Translations under genes and position numbers: made by a program
NCBI GenBank assembly: GCA_024508675.1
Contig: JANINQ010000006.1
Coordinates: 1 to 64,000, forward strand
Direction of reading: 5' to 3'
From: Afipia sp.
Lineage (GTDB): Bacteria > Pseudomonadota > Alphaproteobacteria > Rhizobiales > Xanthobacteraceae
DNA length: 64,000 nt
Shown: positions 7,628-15,832 of the stretch, in pieces
How the letters are laid out: the number at the start of each line of letters is the position of its first letter
Numbering within the stretch: the first letter of the stretch is position 1
Notes under the pieces: model-generated
What the model saw: the letters and a program-made list of their open reading frames with translations, nothing else
The model's database searches: none
What the model was told of the DNA's origin: nothing

Positions 7628-8274
7628 CCATCACCCATCATCCCAGCGACGAAACGCTGATGCGTATGGCAAGTGGCACGTTGAGTGCCGGACCAGCGCT
7701 CGTGGTCTCCGTCCACCTTGAAGGATGCGCCGTCTGCCGCAACCGCCTGGCGAATTTCGAGGCCATGGGCGGAGCGATCCTGGACGAGATGCCACCCGCT
7801 CCGCTCGCAGCGGATCTGTTCGGACGGACCATGGAGTTGCTTGATATTGCGCCACCCCCTCGGACTAGCGAGCGGATCACGATGAAGCACCCGGAATTGG
7901 GACTGGAACTTCCACGGGCGATGCAGGATTGCGAGATCGGCCCATGGAAATGGTTGGGACCGGGCTTCCAGTGGAGCAAGATCAAGATCGCCGGCAGCCC
8001 GGACGCCAAGGTCATGCTGCTCAAAGGCAGAGCCGGGCTTCATCTCCCGGCGCATGGACATACCGGCCTCGAGTTCATGCAGATCCTATCCGGATCACTC
8101 GTGGATGAGCGAGGCCTGTATTTTCCGGGAGATCTCGACGAGGCGGACGACGATGTCGATCATCGTCCGGTCGTTGGGCATGAATCGGATTGCGTCTGTC
8201 TTGCCGCTCTCGAAGGTGACACGCGGCTTCATGGATTGCTGGGTCGTCTTCTGCGCCCATTCGTGGGTTTCTGA
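7624..8274 (+). CDS. chrR: ChrR-family zinc anti-sigma factor with cupin domain
   Basis: A 216-residue anti-sigma factor. The N-terminal anti-sigma domain carries His6, His31, Cys35 and Cys38, the four zinc ligands at the same residue numbers as in Rhodobacter sphaeroides ChrR. The C-terminal cupin domain carries H144-x-H146-x3-E150 and H180, matching the second metal site of ChrR with a constant +3 offset. In the known system the protein holds RpoE inactive and is degraded when singlet oxygen appears. Complete conservation of both metal sites argues that this copy is functional. ATGA overlap with the sigma gene implies coupled translation and balanced stoichiometry. Confidence 0.92.
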   Translation: MTITHHPSDETLMRMASGTLSAGPALVVSVHLEGCAVCRNRLANFEAMGGAILDEMPPAPLAADLFGRTMELLDIAPPPRTSERITMKHPELGLELPRAMQDCEIGPWKWLGPGFQWSKIKIAGSPDAKVMLLKGRAGLHLPAHGHTGLEFMQILSGSLVDERGLYFPGDLDEADDDVDHRPVVGHESDCVCLAALEGDTRLHGLLGRLLRPFVGF

Positions 8275-8298
8275 GTCCGGACCGTCGGCTGACAACAG

Positions 8299-8373
8299 AT
8301 GAACGCTTTTCCCTCCAGGCACATCGCGTCTCAGTCGCTTCAGGATTCGAAGGCTGTTCGGGGTGCCCCATGA
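8299..8373 (+). CDS. Possible 24-residue leader ORF before the DUF1295 gene
   Basis: A small open frame starts at ATG 8299 and ends at TGA 8371-8373, overlapping the DUF1295 start codon by ATGA. The peptide has no recognisable features. It might serve only to couple translation across the 95-base gap after chrR, or be chance. No strong ribosome binding site was seen upstream, so confidence is low. Confidence 0.2.
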   Translation: MNAFPSRHIASQSLQDSKAVRGAP

Positions 8374-9200
8374 CGGTTGCCATCGTCATTGCCGCACTCG
8401 CAGTTTGTCTATCGGGAACGATGACCGCCGCGTGGCTCGTGGCGCTTCGGACCGGCCGGTCCGGCTGGATCGATGCGATCTGGTCGTTCGCAACCGGTGT
8501 GTTCGGCGCAGGCGCAGCCCTTGTCCCCTTCTCCGGCAGCGGAATCTCGACGCGGCAGGTGCTCGTGGCAAGCCTGGCCCTGCTCTGGTCGCTGCGTCTT
8601 GGACTTCACATCACGGCGCGCACCGCCCATGGCGGCGATGACCCGCGCTACAAGCAATTGCGCGAAGACTGGGGACAAGCGTTCAACTCCCGCTTGTTTT
8701 GGTTCCTGCAGATCCAGGCGCTTGCGGCGCTGGCGCTTGGTCTGTCGATCATGCTCGCAGCCCACAATCCGACGCCTGCGCTAAATTCCTCCGACTGGCT
8801 CGGTGTCACCGTTCTGATCGTCGCGGTTGCCGGTGAGACAATCGCCGATCGCCAGCTTTCCGCATTTCGTTCCGACCCGCAGAACCGCGGCAGGGTTTGT
8901 GAGGTCGGGCTTTGGGGAATTTCGCGTCACCCGAATTATTTTTTTGAATGGATGGGCTGGCTCGCTTACGCGATCATCGCAATCGATCCTTTCGGTGCCT
9001 ATCCCTGGGGCTGGATCGCTCTTGCCGGGCCACTGCTAATGTATTGGCTGCTTGTGCACGCGTCCGGCATCCCGCCACTCGAAGCGCATATGGTGCGCTC
9101 GCGGGGCAAGGCATTTCGCGACTATCAACACCGCGTCAACGCATTCTGGCCCTGCCCGCAGCACGTCGCAAAGGCAAGTGTTGATGGAGATACCCGATGA
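8370..9200 (+). CDS. DUF1295 family membrane protein (steroid 5-alpha-reductase-like fold)
   Basis: A 276-residue polytopic membrane protein with about six hydrophobic segments. The DUF1295 signature is present: W-x-D-x-x-W, D-P-R-Y-K-Q-L-R-E-D-W-G in the N-terminal half, and G-x-x-R-H-P-N-Y-F-F-E-W near residue 190, the NADPH-binding signature of 5-alpha-reductase/ICMT-like folds. Homologues commonly sit beside flavin amine oxidase, DUF1365 and CFA-like methyltransferase genes. A reductase or other step in acyl-chain modification is inferred. Its stop overlaps the next gene's start (ATGA at 9197). Confidence 0.85.
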   Translation: MTVAIVIAALAVCLSGTMTAAWLVALRTGRSGWIDAIWSFATGVFGAGAALVPFSGSGISTRQVLVASLALLWSLRLGLHITARTAHGGDDPRYKQLREDWGQAFNSRLFWFLQIQALAALALGLSIMLAAHNPTPALNSSDWLGVTVLIVAVAGETIADRQLSAFRSDPQNRGRVCEVGLWGISRHPNYFFEWMGWLAYAIIAIDPFGAYPWGWIALAGPLLMYWLLVHASGIPPLEAHMVRSRGKAFRDYQHRVNAFWPCPQHVAKASVDGDTR

Positions 9201-10225
9201 GCCTGATTTCCACGGCGATCCGCGCAGCCGAACGCGCCCCGCTTCCCGACTCATTGGCACGTCTGGGCATCGAGTTTCTGGTCGGGCGGACGAAACGAAG
9301 ACTTGCAACTGAGCCGCAGCAGACAGAAAGCGACTTCGCGCATGCCATGAGCGAACACTTGATCGCCGAACATGCTGACGCGGCCAATACGCAACATTAT
9401 GAACTGCCGCCTGAGTTCTTCGCTCTCACGCTCGGCCCGCATCGCAAGTATTCCTGCTGCCTTTACCCGACCGGCCGGGAGACGCTGGCGGAAGCAGAGC
9501 GCCTCGCGCTTGAGGAAACGGTCGCTCATGCCGGCCTTGCCGATGGACAGACGATCCTCGAGCTCGGCTGCGGCTGGGGCTCGCTGACGCTTTTCATGGC
9601 AGAGCGGTTTCCGCATTCGACCATCACCGCTGTCTCAAACTCCAGGCCACAGCGGCTTTATATCGAGGCGCAGGCGGCCGAACGTAGCCTCGGCAATATT
9701 CGTGTCATCACAGCTGATATGAATAATTTCACGGCGGATGGCGTCTATGACAGGGTCGTCTCGATCGAGATGTTCGAGCACATGTCAAACTGGAAGGGGT
9801 TGCTCCAACGCATCAGGACGTGGCTCGACCCAGATAAGGGGCGGCTATTTATTCACGTTTTCACCCATAGGCACAGTCCATATCGCTTCGACCACATGAA
9901 CGAGGCGGACTGGATCGCTCAGCATTTCTTCACCGGAGGAATTATGCCGAGCCACGGCCTGCTGCGGCAGTTTCCCGACTGCTTTGCGGTCGAACAGGAC
10001 TGGCGCTGGAGCGGACGTCACTATCAGAAGACGGCGATGGACTGGCTGGCACGGTTCGATGCAAACCGAGAGCCGATCGATCGTATTCTCTGCGAGGTCT
10101 ATGGTGCCGATGCCATGCTCTGGCGCCAGCGCTGGCGTCTCTTTTATCTGGCAACGGCAGGGTTGTTCGGGCACGCTGACGGCGAGGAATGGGGCGTAAG
10201 CCACTCGCTCTTGCGTCCGGCCTAA
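9197..10225 (+). CDS. Cyclopropane-fatty-acyl-phospholipid synthase-like SAM methyltransferase (UfaM-like)
   Basis: A 342-residue SAM-dependent methyltransferase. SAM motif I (ILELGCGWGS) lies at residues 120-129, preceded by YSCCLYPTG with a family cysteine, and the catalytic-site block SIEMFEHM is at 189-196, corresponding to the carbonate-binding Glu/His region of CFA synthases. It acts on unsaturated phospholipid acyl chains at the membrane. Its neighbours (sigma/ChrR, flavoprotein, DUF1365, DUF1295) match gene sets tied to methylated furan fatty acid formation, where this type of enzyme adds the methyl group; a plain cyclopropane synthase is the alternative. About 40 residues shorter at the N-terminus than E. 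coli Cfa. Confidence 0.88.
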   Translation: MSLISTAIRAAERAPLPDSLARLGIEFLVGRTKRRLATEPQQTESDFAHAMSEHLIAEHADAANTQHYELPPEFFALTLGPHRKYSCCLYPTGRETLAEAERLALEETVAHAGLADGQTILELGCGWGSLTLFMAERFPHSTITAVSNSRPQRLYIEAQAAERSLGNIRVITADMNNFTADGVYDRVVSIEMFEHMSNWKGLLQRIRTWLDPDKGRLFIHVFTHRHSPYRFDHMNEADWIAQHFFTGGIMPSHGLLRQFPDCFAVEQDWRWSGRHYQKTAMDWLARFDANREPIDRILCEVYGADAMLWRQRWRLFYLATAGLFGHADGEEWGVSHSLLRPA

Positions 10226-10239
10226 CGCTAAGTGTTACG

Positions 10240-10821
10240 ATGGGTCTTGTTCGACGTATTTGGGATCGAGTTGTGGCCTACGTCGCGCATGACGATCCCA
10301 TGGTTTCCGCTTGCAATCTGATTGCCCTGACCGTCGCGTCCAACCAGCCATTTTATCCGCTCTATGTCTATTGGGCTGTCAGCGACCATGTCTGGCCAAC
10401 TTTCTTAACGTTCTTATCAACGCCGTTTTTCCTGGCGGTGCCGGCCGTTGCCAGGCGTTACTCCGAGACTGGCCGAGCGCTTCTTTCCATTGTCGGCCTG
10501 GCCAATACGATCTTGAGCGCCAAGGTATTTGGCCAGCCATCGGGCGTAGAGGTTTTTTTGATCCCTTGCGCCCTGATTGCAGCGACGTTCTTCAGATCTT
10601 CGGAGAGGCTTGTCGCGTGGATTTTGATTGGCGCGGCGTTGCTCATATATTTCGGGTTGAGTGGCGCATACCGATCACCGCTCCACACCTATTCGGCTTT
10701 CGAATACAAGGCATTTCTAAGACTAAATGCCATAAGCGCGGGAATGTTAACCGTCTTCGTGGGCCTTATCGCATCCGGCCTGATGAGCCAGATCAATTCG
10801 CGGAACTCAACGCTCGCGTGA
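10240..10821 (+). CDS. Polytopic membrane protein of unknown function
   Basis: About 193 residues from the ATG at 10240, with five to six hydrophobic segments and the motif SNQPFYPLYVYW early on. I do not recognise a functional family. The arrangement resembles membrane sensor halves found fused to cyclases in other proteins, but no output domain follows. The frame is open to 10189, which would overlap the preceding methyltransferase by 37 bases; 10240 avoids that. It is the last gene on the strand of the sigma-chrR operon, so RpoE control is likely. Its 3' end overlaps the convergent DUF2177 gene by 29 bases. Confidence 0.65.
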   Translation: MGLVRRIWDRVVAYVAHDDPMVSACNLIALTVASNQPFYPLYVYWAVSDHVWPTFLTFLSTPFFLAVPAVARRYSETGRALLSIVGLANTILSAKVFGQPSGVEVFLIPCALIAATFFRSSERLVAWILIGAALLIYFGLSGAYRSPLHTYSAFEYKAFLRLNAISAGMLTVFVGLIASGLMSQINSRNSTLA

Positions 10822-11203
10822 TTAAGAAGCCTGCCGTTGCTGCAACTGCAGTTAGGAAGGTCCCCCAGCAGAGATCGGCGACGGTCACCATAACCGGCCA
10901 ATTTTTGAGAGTCGCCTGGTTCGTCAGATCATAAGTTGCATATGCAAACAGCCCGAGAAACGCGCCGTACGACGTGGCTGTCGTCCATCGATCGCTCGCA
11001 AGCGCCGGGACAATCGCGAACACGACGATTCCTGCGATGTAGATGAGGTAAAATAGAGCCGCCGGTGCCAGTCTAAAACCTTCGACCAACATGTCGCCCA
11101 TCAAGGGGCGGTAGAGTCGTTGCGCCGCAATGGTCAACCAGATCGCGTCGATTGCAAGAAATACAAATGCTGTTGCGATGTAGGCAATGCCATAGGTTTT
11201 CAA
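10793..11203 (-). CDS. DUF2177 family membrane protein
   Basis: A 136-residue protein with four predicted membrane helices and the DUF2177 hallmarks: D-A-I-W-L near the N-terminus, Q-R-L-Y-R-P-L-x-G-D-M-L, and Y-A-T-Y-D-L-T-N-Q-A-T-L-K-N-W. The aspartate/tryptophan-rich motifs are family-conserved, but no activity has been assigned. Its own TGATCC-N18-TACTTA promoter at 11235-11264 puts it under the same sigma factor as the lipid-modification genes, which it faces convergently. Confidence 0.85.
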   Translation of the reverse strand: MKTYGIAYIATAFVFLAIDAIWLTIAAQRLYRPLMGDMLVEGFRLAPAALFYLIYIAGIVVFAIVPALASDRWTTATSYGAFLGLFAYATYDLTNQATLKNWPVMVTVADLCWGTFLTAVAATAGFLITRALSSAN

Positions 11204-11234
11204 GGTAACATCCTTTCAGCGCCGGGAACCACAC

Positions 11235-11264
11235 TAAGTACGCCGCGGTTCGCTTATCGGATCA
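11235..11264 (-). promoter_or_regulatory. Third ECF sigma (RpoE/ChrR-type) promoter, for the DUF2177 gene
   Basis: On the minus strand TGATCC is followed by exactly 18 bases and TACTTA. It sits 32 bases upstream of the DUF2177 ATG. Motif and spacing match the divergent pair at 6899-6967, so the regulon in this window has at least three promoters. Confidence 0.7.
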
Positions 11265-11706
11265 CACCGAGCTGTTGAGCGCGTCTATCTATTTCTGCGA
11301 CATTCATCGCCAGGATCTGCTAACGTATATAGCGAAGCAGGGATGCGCTCTAAGCGAGGGCGGAGGTATGTTGAAGCTGACGAACCGCGACGTGTTCTCA
11401 CGCGTCAGACCAACGGCTGACGCGTCGGGATTGCAAGCATTTTCTGGGGGAGTTTCGAGCAATTTTACCTATCGTCCGACGAGGTCGTGCTCGAAATTCT
11501 ACGCAAAACAGGAATTACACGTTACCAAAAAGTCCGCGGTTTTTTCAGCTCATGTAGGCCTTAAGGGCCTACTGACCGCCAAGGAACGGGACAAGCACCT
11601 CCCTCAGTCATCGTGTGTTCCTTCCGGCACGAGATGGCCGCAAGCGGCGACAATGTGAGATGTTACGTTTTGCGCAATAAAGCTCACGCTTTTCGCGACC
11701 TCCTCC
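11265..11706. other. Intergenic region with one hairpin, no gene recognised
   Basis: About 440 bases between the RpoE promoter and the GST gene. An open frame on the plus strand (to 11658) has no protein-like features. A perfect stem GTAGGCC / GGCCTAC with a 5-base loop lies at 11554-11572; it lacks a T-run and is not a standard terminator. The region may be decayed sequence at the border between the RpoE regulon and the catabolic block. Confidence 0.4.
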
Positions 11707-12360
11707 CTAGGCCGGTGCCGGCGCATTCTCGTCTCTTGCACGAATATAGGCCGGCCGCGCCACGATGCGGTCAAGATAAGGCTTGGCAACGTCGCATATC
11801 CCCACGCCGTAGGTGATCGCCCATTCGAGACATGTGGCGAGGAGAATGTCAGCGGTCGTAAACTGATCACCGATCAGATAGGTCCGGCCGTCGGATAACG
11901 CGGTCTCCACATGCTTGAGCTGATCACGGAAGTATTCGGCGGCGCGATCGACTACTTCGGGCGAGTGGCCATACAAATGAGCCAAGCCCTGGTTCACGCC
12001 ATGACGCCTCATCACATAAAGACTTGTGGAGTCCAGTTCTGTGACAATAAAGAAGCTCCACTCCAGCCATGTCGCGTACTCTTGACGATCTTCGGGGATA
12101 AACGACCGTTCCGGGCTACCGTACGTCCTGGCAAGATAGGCAACAATCGCAGCGCTTTCTCCGATGATGAAATTGCCGTCCTGCAGCAGCGGGACCTTCT
12201 GGCGAGGATTGAGCCGGGTGTATTCGGGTGTTTTGGTCTCTCCCGTTCGAGGCCCAATCGGTCTCTTTTCATACTTCAGACCGAGTTCATGCAATGCCCA
12301 GCAGGGCCGCATTGTGCGCGGCGTGCCTGCTCCCCAGAGGATGAGACCATTTGTCATCAC
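11707..12360 (-). CDS. Glutathione S-transferase family protein
   Basis: A 217-residue GST. The thioredoxin-like N-terminal domain contains L-N-P-R-Q-K-V-P-L-L-Q-D-G and the glutathione-binding E-S-A-A-I-V-A-Y-L motif. The C-terminal helical domain has T-T-A-D-I-L-L-A-T-C-L. It would conjugate or cleave with glutathione in the cytoplasm. Its start overlaps the upstream SDR stop by 4 bases, so it belongs to the operon with the CoA transferase and ABC importer, where a GST could remove a halide, open an ether or isomerise an intermediate. Substrate unknown. Confidence 0.88.
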   Translation of the reverse strand: MMTNGLILWGAGTPRTMRPCWALHELGLKYEKRPIGPRTGETKTPEYTRLNPRQKVPLLQDGNFIIGESAAIVAYLARTYGSPERSFIPEDRQEYATWLEWSFFIVTELDSTSLYVMRRHGVNQGLAHLYGHSPEVVDRAAEYFRDQLKHVETALSDGRTYLIGDQFTTADILLATCLEWAITYGVGICDVAKPYLDRIVARPAYIRARDENAPAPA

Positions 12361-13100
12361 CAGGTCTCCACTGATGGTCTCAGATCGAGTTCGTGCGTCC
12401 AGCCGTCGCGGCTTTGATGATGGGCGAACCAGTAGGCGTTCGCGATTGAAGATGTCTTCGTCAGGCTGTCTTCGGGAATTCCAGCGATATTGACGCCTGC
12501 AGCTTTCATCCGCTGGTGGATCGCCTCGCTATCAACACCCGCGTCAATAAGAAGGTGGATGACATGGACATTCCTCGGTCCGAGTTCGCGTGCCATCGCC
12601 TGCGCAACCGCGCGTAAACCGAACTTCGCCGACGAAAACGCCGCAAATCCCTTGCCGCCGCGTACACTTGCTGTTGCCCCAGTGAACAGGATGGTGCCGC
12701 GACCGCGAGGGACCATGTACTTTGCGGCTTCCCTGCCAACAAGAAAGCCGCCGTAGCAGGCCAGTTCCCATGCCTTGAAGAACAGTTTTTCAGTCGTATC
12801 CAGCAATGGTTTGGCAACGTTGGAGCCGGCATTATAGAGACAGACTTCGATCGGACCAATTTCGCGCTCCACCTTTGCAAAAAGCGCCTGCACATCTGCC
12901 TCCTGCCGTGCATCGACGCTCACCGCGCGCACATCCCGGCCGGCTTTTGTCAGCTCATTGACCAGTTCTCGGGATTTTTCCGCATCTCGCCGCGCGATAA
13001 CCACCTTGTAACCGCCATCGGCGAACCGCTGCGCGACCGCAGCACCGATTGCGTCTCCTGCTCCGACCAGCAGAACCACGCCGTCTTTCGTCCCGGACAT
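12357..13100 (-). CDS. SDR-family protein of the c10-like subgroup, catalytic Tyr replaced by Phe
   Basis: A 247-residue Rossmann-fold protein. The nucleotide motif is altered (LVGAGDAIGAA instead of TGxxxGIG), the N-A-G motif is present at 90-92, and the active-site Y-x-x-x-K reads F155-S-S-A-K159. A Phe in place of the catalytic Tyr with the Lys kept is the known trait of SDR subgroup c10, which may not work as an ordinary dehydrogenase. The frame is open upstream to 13310, but that would overlap the CoA transferase; the ATG at 13100 fits the family start. The 40-base gap to the CoA transferase and the 4-base overlap with GST show operon membership. Confidence 0.85.
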   Translation of the reverse strand: MSGTKDGVVLLVGAGDAIGAAVAQRFADGGYKVVIARRDAEKSRELVNELTKAGRDVRAVSVDARQEADVQALFAKVEREIGPIEVCLYNAGSNVAKPLLDTTEKLFFKAWELACYGGFLVGREAAKYMVPRGRGTILFTGATASVRGGKGFAAFSSAKFGLRAVAQAMARELGPRNVHVIHLLIDAGVDSEAIHQRMKAAGVNIAGIPEDSLTKTSSIANAYWFAHHQSRDGWTHELDLRPSVETW

Positions 13101-13140
13101 CACACACTCCAATGCTTCGATAGATAAGTTGAACTGTTGC

Positions 13141-14352
13141 CTAACCGGCAACCCTGACAGCCTTGCTTGTAACCATCTGGTCGATGGCGGCGTCGGCATA
13201 ACCGAGCTCGCGCAGGACGTCGCGCGAATGTTCGCCGACGCGTGGCGCCGGACCGCCGATGGCGGCCTTATTGAGCTCGAAGATCGCCGCGGGCTTCGGC
13301 TGGCGCACACGGCCCACCGTCGGCTGGTCGAATTCCTCGATCAGGCCGCGCGCCACCACCTGGTCGTTATTGATGATCTCGGCCCGGCGCAGGATCGGCG
13401 AACACGGCACATCGGCCGCGTCCAGACGCTCGAGCCATTCGGCGGTAGTGCGCTGGCTGATATATTCCTGCATCTTGTTGATGCGCGCGGTGGCGTTGAT
13501 AAATCGCGCGCTCGGCGTCGCGAAGCGCTCGTCCTTCGCAAGCTCCGGATCTCCGGAGGCCTTGCAGAAGCCCTGCCACTCCGAATCCGAAATGGTGCCG
13601 GCGGTGATGTAGCCATCCAGCGTCTGGAACACGAGATCAGGCCGGTCGTTGGGATCGCCGACAGCTGCCTCCTGCCCCACCACCGTGTACTGCATCATGC
13701 CTTCCGGCCACAGATACGAGATCATGGTGTCCAGCATCGCGACCTGAATGTGGTCGCCCTGCCCGGTCTTCTCGCGCGCATAAAGAGCCGACGACACCGC
13801 CTGCGCGGTGAACACCGATGTGGTCTTGTCGCAGACAATGGTACGGATCATCTGCGGCCGGTTGGTCACCGGCTGCGACTGGATGTCGGCGAAACCCGAC
13901 AGGCCCTGAATAATCGGATCGTAGACCCGCTTCTTGACATAAGGCCCGCTGTCGCCCACGCCGCTGATCGAGACATAGATCAGCCGCGTATACTTCTTGC
14001 GTAATTCCTCGTGGCCGAGGCCGAGCCGCTCCATGGTGCCGGGACGGAAGTTCTGCACCAGCACGTCCGCCTGCGATGCCAGTTTGGCCAAAACCTCGCG
14101 GCCAACCTCGCTCTTGATGTCGATGGAGAGCGAGCGCTTGCCGCGATTGCACGACACGAACAGCGCGGAGAATTCCCCCGCCGCGTCGATCAGGTTCCGG
14201 CTTCGCCGCGTGCCGTCGCCGCTGATCGGCTCGATCTTGAGCACGTCCGCGCCCTGATCCGCCAGAAACATCGTGGCGTAAGGGCCGGACACCACCGCCG
14301 TCAGATCAAGAACGCGAACACCATTCAATGGACCGGACATACTTTTCCTCAT
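13141..14352 (-). CDS. Class III (CaiB/BaiF) CoA transferase
   Basis: A 403-residue class III CoA transferase. Characteristic blocks are GVRVLDLTAVVSGPYATMFL, G-A-D-V-L-K-I-E-P, R-G-K-R-S-L-S-I-D-I-K, N-F-R-P-G-T-M-E-R-L-G, and Q-V-A-M-L-D-T with the catalytic Asp. It activates an imported carboxylic acid by transferring CoA from a donor thioester. Its place directly before a LivFGMHK-type importer suggests that importer and enzyme handle the same acid. An alternative ATG four codons in (14340) is possible. Family length is normal. Confidence 0.92.
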   Translation of the reverse strand: MRKSMSGPLNGVRVLDLTAVVSGPYATMFLADQGADVLKIEPISGDGTRRSRNLIDAAGEFSALFVSCNRGKRSLSIDIKSEVGREVLAKLASQADVLVQNFRPGTMERLGLGHEELRKKYTRLIYVSISGVGDSGPYVKKRVYDPIIQGLSGFADIQSQPVTNRPQMIRTIVCDKTTSVFTAQAVSSALYAREKTGQGDHIQVAMLDTMISYLWPEGMMQYTVVGQEAAVGDPNDRPDLVFQTLDGYITAGTISDSEWQGFCKASGDPELAKDERFATPSARFINATARINKMQEYISQRTTAEWLERLDAADVPCSPILRRAEIINNDQVVARGLIEEFDQPTVGRVRQPKPAAIFELNKAAIGGPAPRVGEHSRDVLRELGYADAAIDQMVTSKAVRVAG

Positions 14353-14388
14353 ATTCCAACGCCCGGCGAAAGCACCCGGCTCACTCGG

Positions 14389-15090
14389 TCAGACGTTCAG
14401 ATAGGTGCGCCTGACATCTTCATTCACCAACAGCGCCCCGGTTTCCCCGGCGAACTGCACGCGCCCTTGACTGAGCACATAGACGTAGTCCGCCAAACGT
14501 GTCGCAAGATGGTAATTCTGTTCAACAAGCAGGATCGGAATGCCGGACGCCTTCACATCCACCAAAACACGTTCCAGCGTCTCGACGATCACCGGCGCAA
14601 GGCCTTCGCTTGGTTCATCGAGAACCATCAAATCGGGAGCCGCGATCAGCGCGCGTCCCACCGCCAGCATTTGCTGCTCGCCGCCGGACAGTTGGCCGCC
14701 GAGACTGTGACGACGTTCAGCCAGACGCGGAAACACCTCATAGACATGTTCAATTGGCTTCCGCGCAGGCCGGTGGCTGGCGGCACTGCGCGCAATGGCA
14801 AGATGTTCTTCCACGGTCACATTGGCGAATATCCCGCGATTCTCGGGCACAAAGGCAATTCCCAGACGCACGATGCGATGGGTCGCCGCACGCGTAATAT
14901 CCTGTCCCTTGAACCTGATCTGTCCTTGCCGCGCCGGGACAAGTCCGAGGATCGAGCGGAGCGTCGTCGTCTTGCCAGCGCCATTGCGGCCGAGAATAGC
15001 AACGCAACGGGATGACGCGACATCGAGATCAATGCCTTGAAGGATATGACTCTCGCCGTAGTAGGCATGAACATTTCTGAGCTCAAGCAT
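14389..15090 (-). CDS. livF: Branched-chain/carboxylate ABC transporter ATP-binding protein (LivF type)
   Basis: A 233-residue ABC ATPase. Walker A is GRNGAGKTT, the signature motif LSGGEQQML, Walker B LMVLDEPSEGLAP, and the C-terminal L-V-E-Q-N-Y switch region. Start H-A-Y-Y-G-E-S-H-I-L-Q-G is typical for LivF. It powers import together with the LivG, LivM, LivH and substrate-binding proteins encoded upstream. It overlaps livG by 8 bases. Its coupling to a CoA transferase rather than amino-acid genes suggests an aromatic or other organic acid as substrate. Confidence 0.92.
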   Translation of the reverse strand: MLELRNVHAYYGESHILQGIDLDVASSRCVAILGRNGAGKTTTLRSILGLVPARQGQIRFKGQDITRAATHRIVRLGIAFVPENRGIFANVTVEEHLAIARSAASHRPARKPIEHVYEVFPRLAERRHSLGGQLSGGEQQMLAVGRALIAAPDLMVLDEPSEGLAPVIVETLERVLVDVKASGIPILLVEQNYHLATRLADYVYVLSQGRVQFAGETGALLVNEDVRRTYLNV

Positions 15091-15832
15091 GATGATGCTG
15101 TCCCAGATACGCCTCGATCACCCGAGGATTGGACTGAACTTCATCCTTGGTGCCTGTCGCCAGCACTTTGCCGTAGCTGAGCACAGTGATGATCTCGCAA
15201 ATTCCGAACACGACATCCATGTCGTGCTCCACCAAAATGATCGTCAGATTGCGCGGCAACCCGTTAATCAGTGCGATCAACCGCTCGCGCTCATCTGGCG
15301 ACGTTCCGGCCGCAGGCTCATCCATCAGCAGGATTTTCGGCTCAGCGCATAGGGCGATGGCAACTTCAAGTTGCCGCTTCTGGCCGTAGGAGAGTTCGCC
15401 GACTTTCCGATCCAGACAGGATTCAAGATGCATCTGCGCCGCAATGCGGCGCGCTTTCTCGATGATGTCGGGAAACTTGCTTTTGGAACGGAGCAGCGAG
15501 CGCCGCGACGGATGCAAGGCCTGACAGGCAATCCGGAGATTCTCGAGAACAGTCAAATTCTCCAGCAGCATGTTCTTCTGAAACGAGCGCGACAAGCCTC
15601 TGCGCGTCACCGCATCCGGATGACCCGGCTTCAACTGCTGCCCGTGAATCATGATCTCGCCGCTGGTCGGAGACATCCAGCCTGTGACCAGATTGAAAAG
15701 CGTCGTCTTGCCTGCCCCGTTCGGCCCGATCACCGCGTGGCGCTGGCCTTTCGGAATACAAAGATTGAAATTGGAGATGACCTCAAGCCCGCCGAAGGCT
15801 TTGCGGAGGTTCCTGATCTCAAGGGCGTTCAT
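15083..15832 (-). CDS. livG: Branched-chain/carboxylate ABC transporter ATP-binding protein (LivG type)
   Basis: A 249-residue LivG-type ATPase: E-I-R-N-L-R-K-A-F-G-G-L opening, Walker A GPNGAGKTT, LSYGQKRQLE signature, Walker B LLMDEPAAG, and the E-H-D-M-D-V-V-F switch. The ATG at 15832 overlaps the livM stop by 4 bases; a longer frame opens at 15847 but lacks support. Second ATPase of the same importer. Confidence 0.92.
   Translation of the reverse strand: MNALEIRNLRKAFGGLEVISNFNLCIPKGQRHAVIGPNGAGKTTLFNLVTGWMSPTSGEIMIHGQQLKPGHPDAVTRRGLSRSFQKNMLLENLTVLENLRIACQALHPSRRSLLRSKSKFPDIIEKARRIAAQMHLESCLDRKVGELSYGQKRQLEVAIALCAEPKILLMDEPAAGTSPDERERLIALINGLPRNLTIILVEHDMDVVFGICEIITVLSYGKVLATGTKDEVQSNPRVIEAYLGQHHHA

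Noticed and set aside
11554-11572. Hairpin GTAGGCC-TTAAG-GGCCTAC as a terminator
   Set aside because: No T-run follows on either strand and no gene ends nearby.
13101-13310. N-terminal extension of the SDR c10-like protein to 317 residues
   Set aside because: It overlaps the CoA transferase 3' end in another frame; the Rossmann motif begins right after the ATG at 13100.
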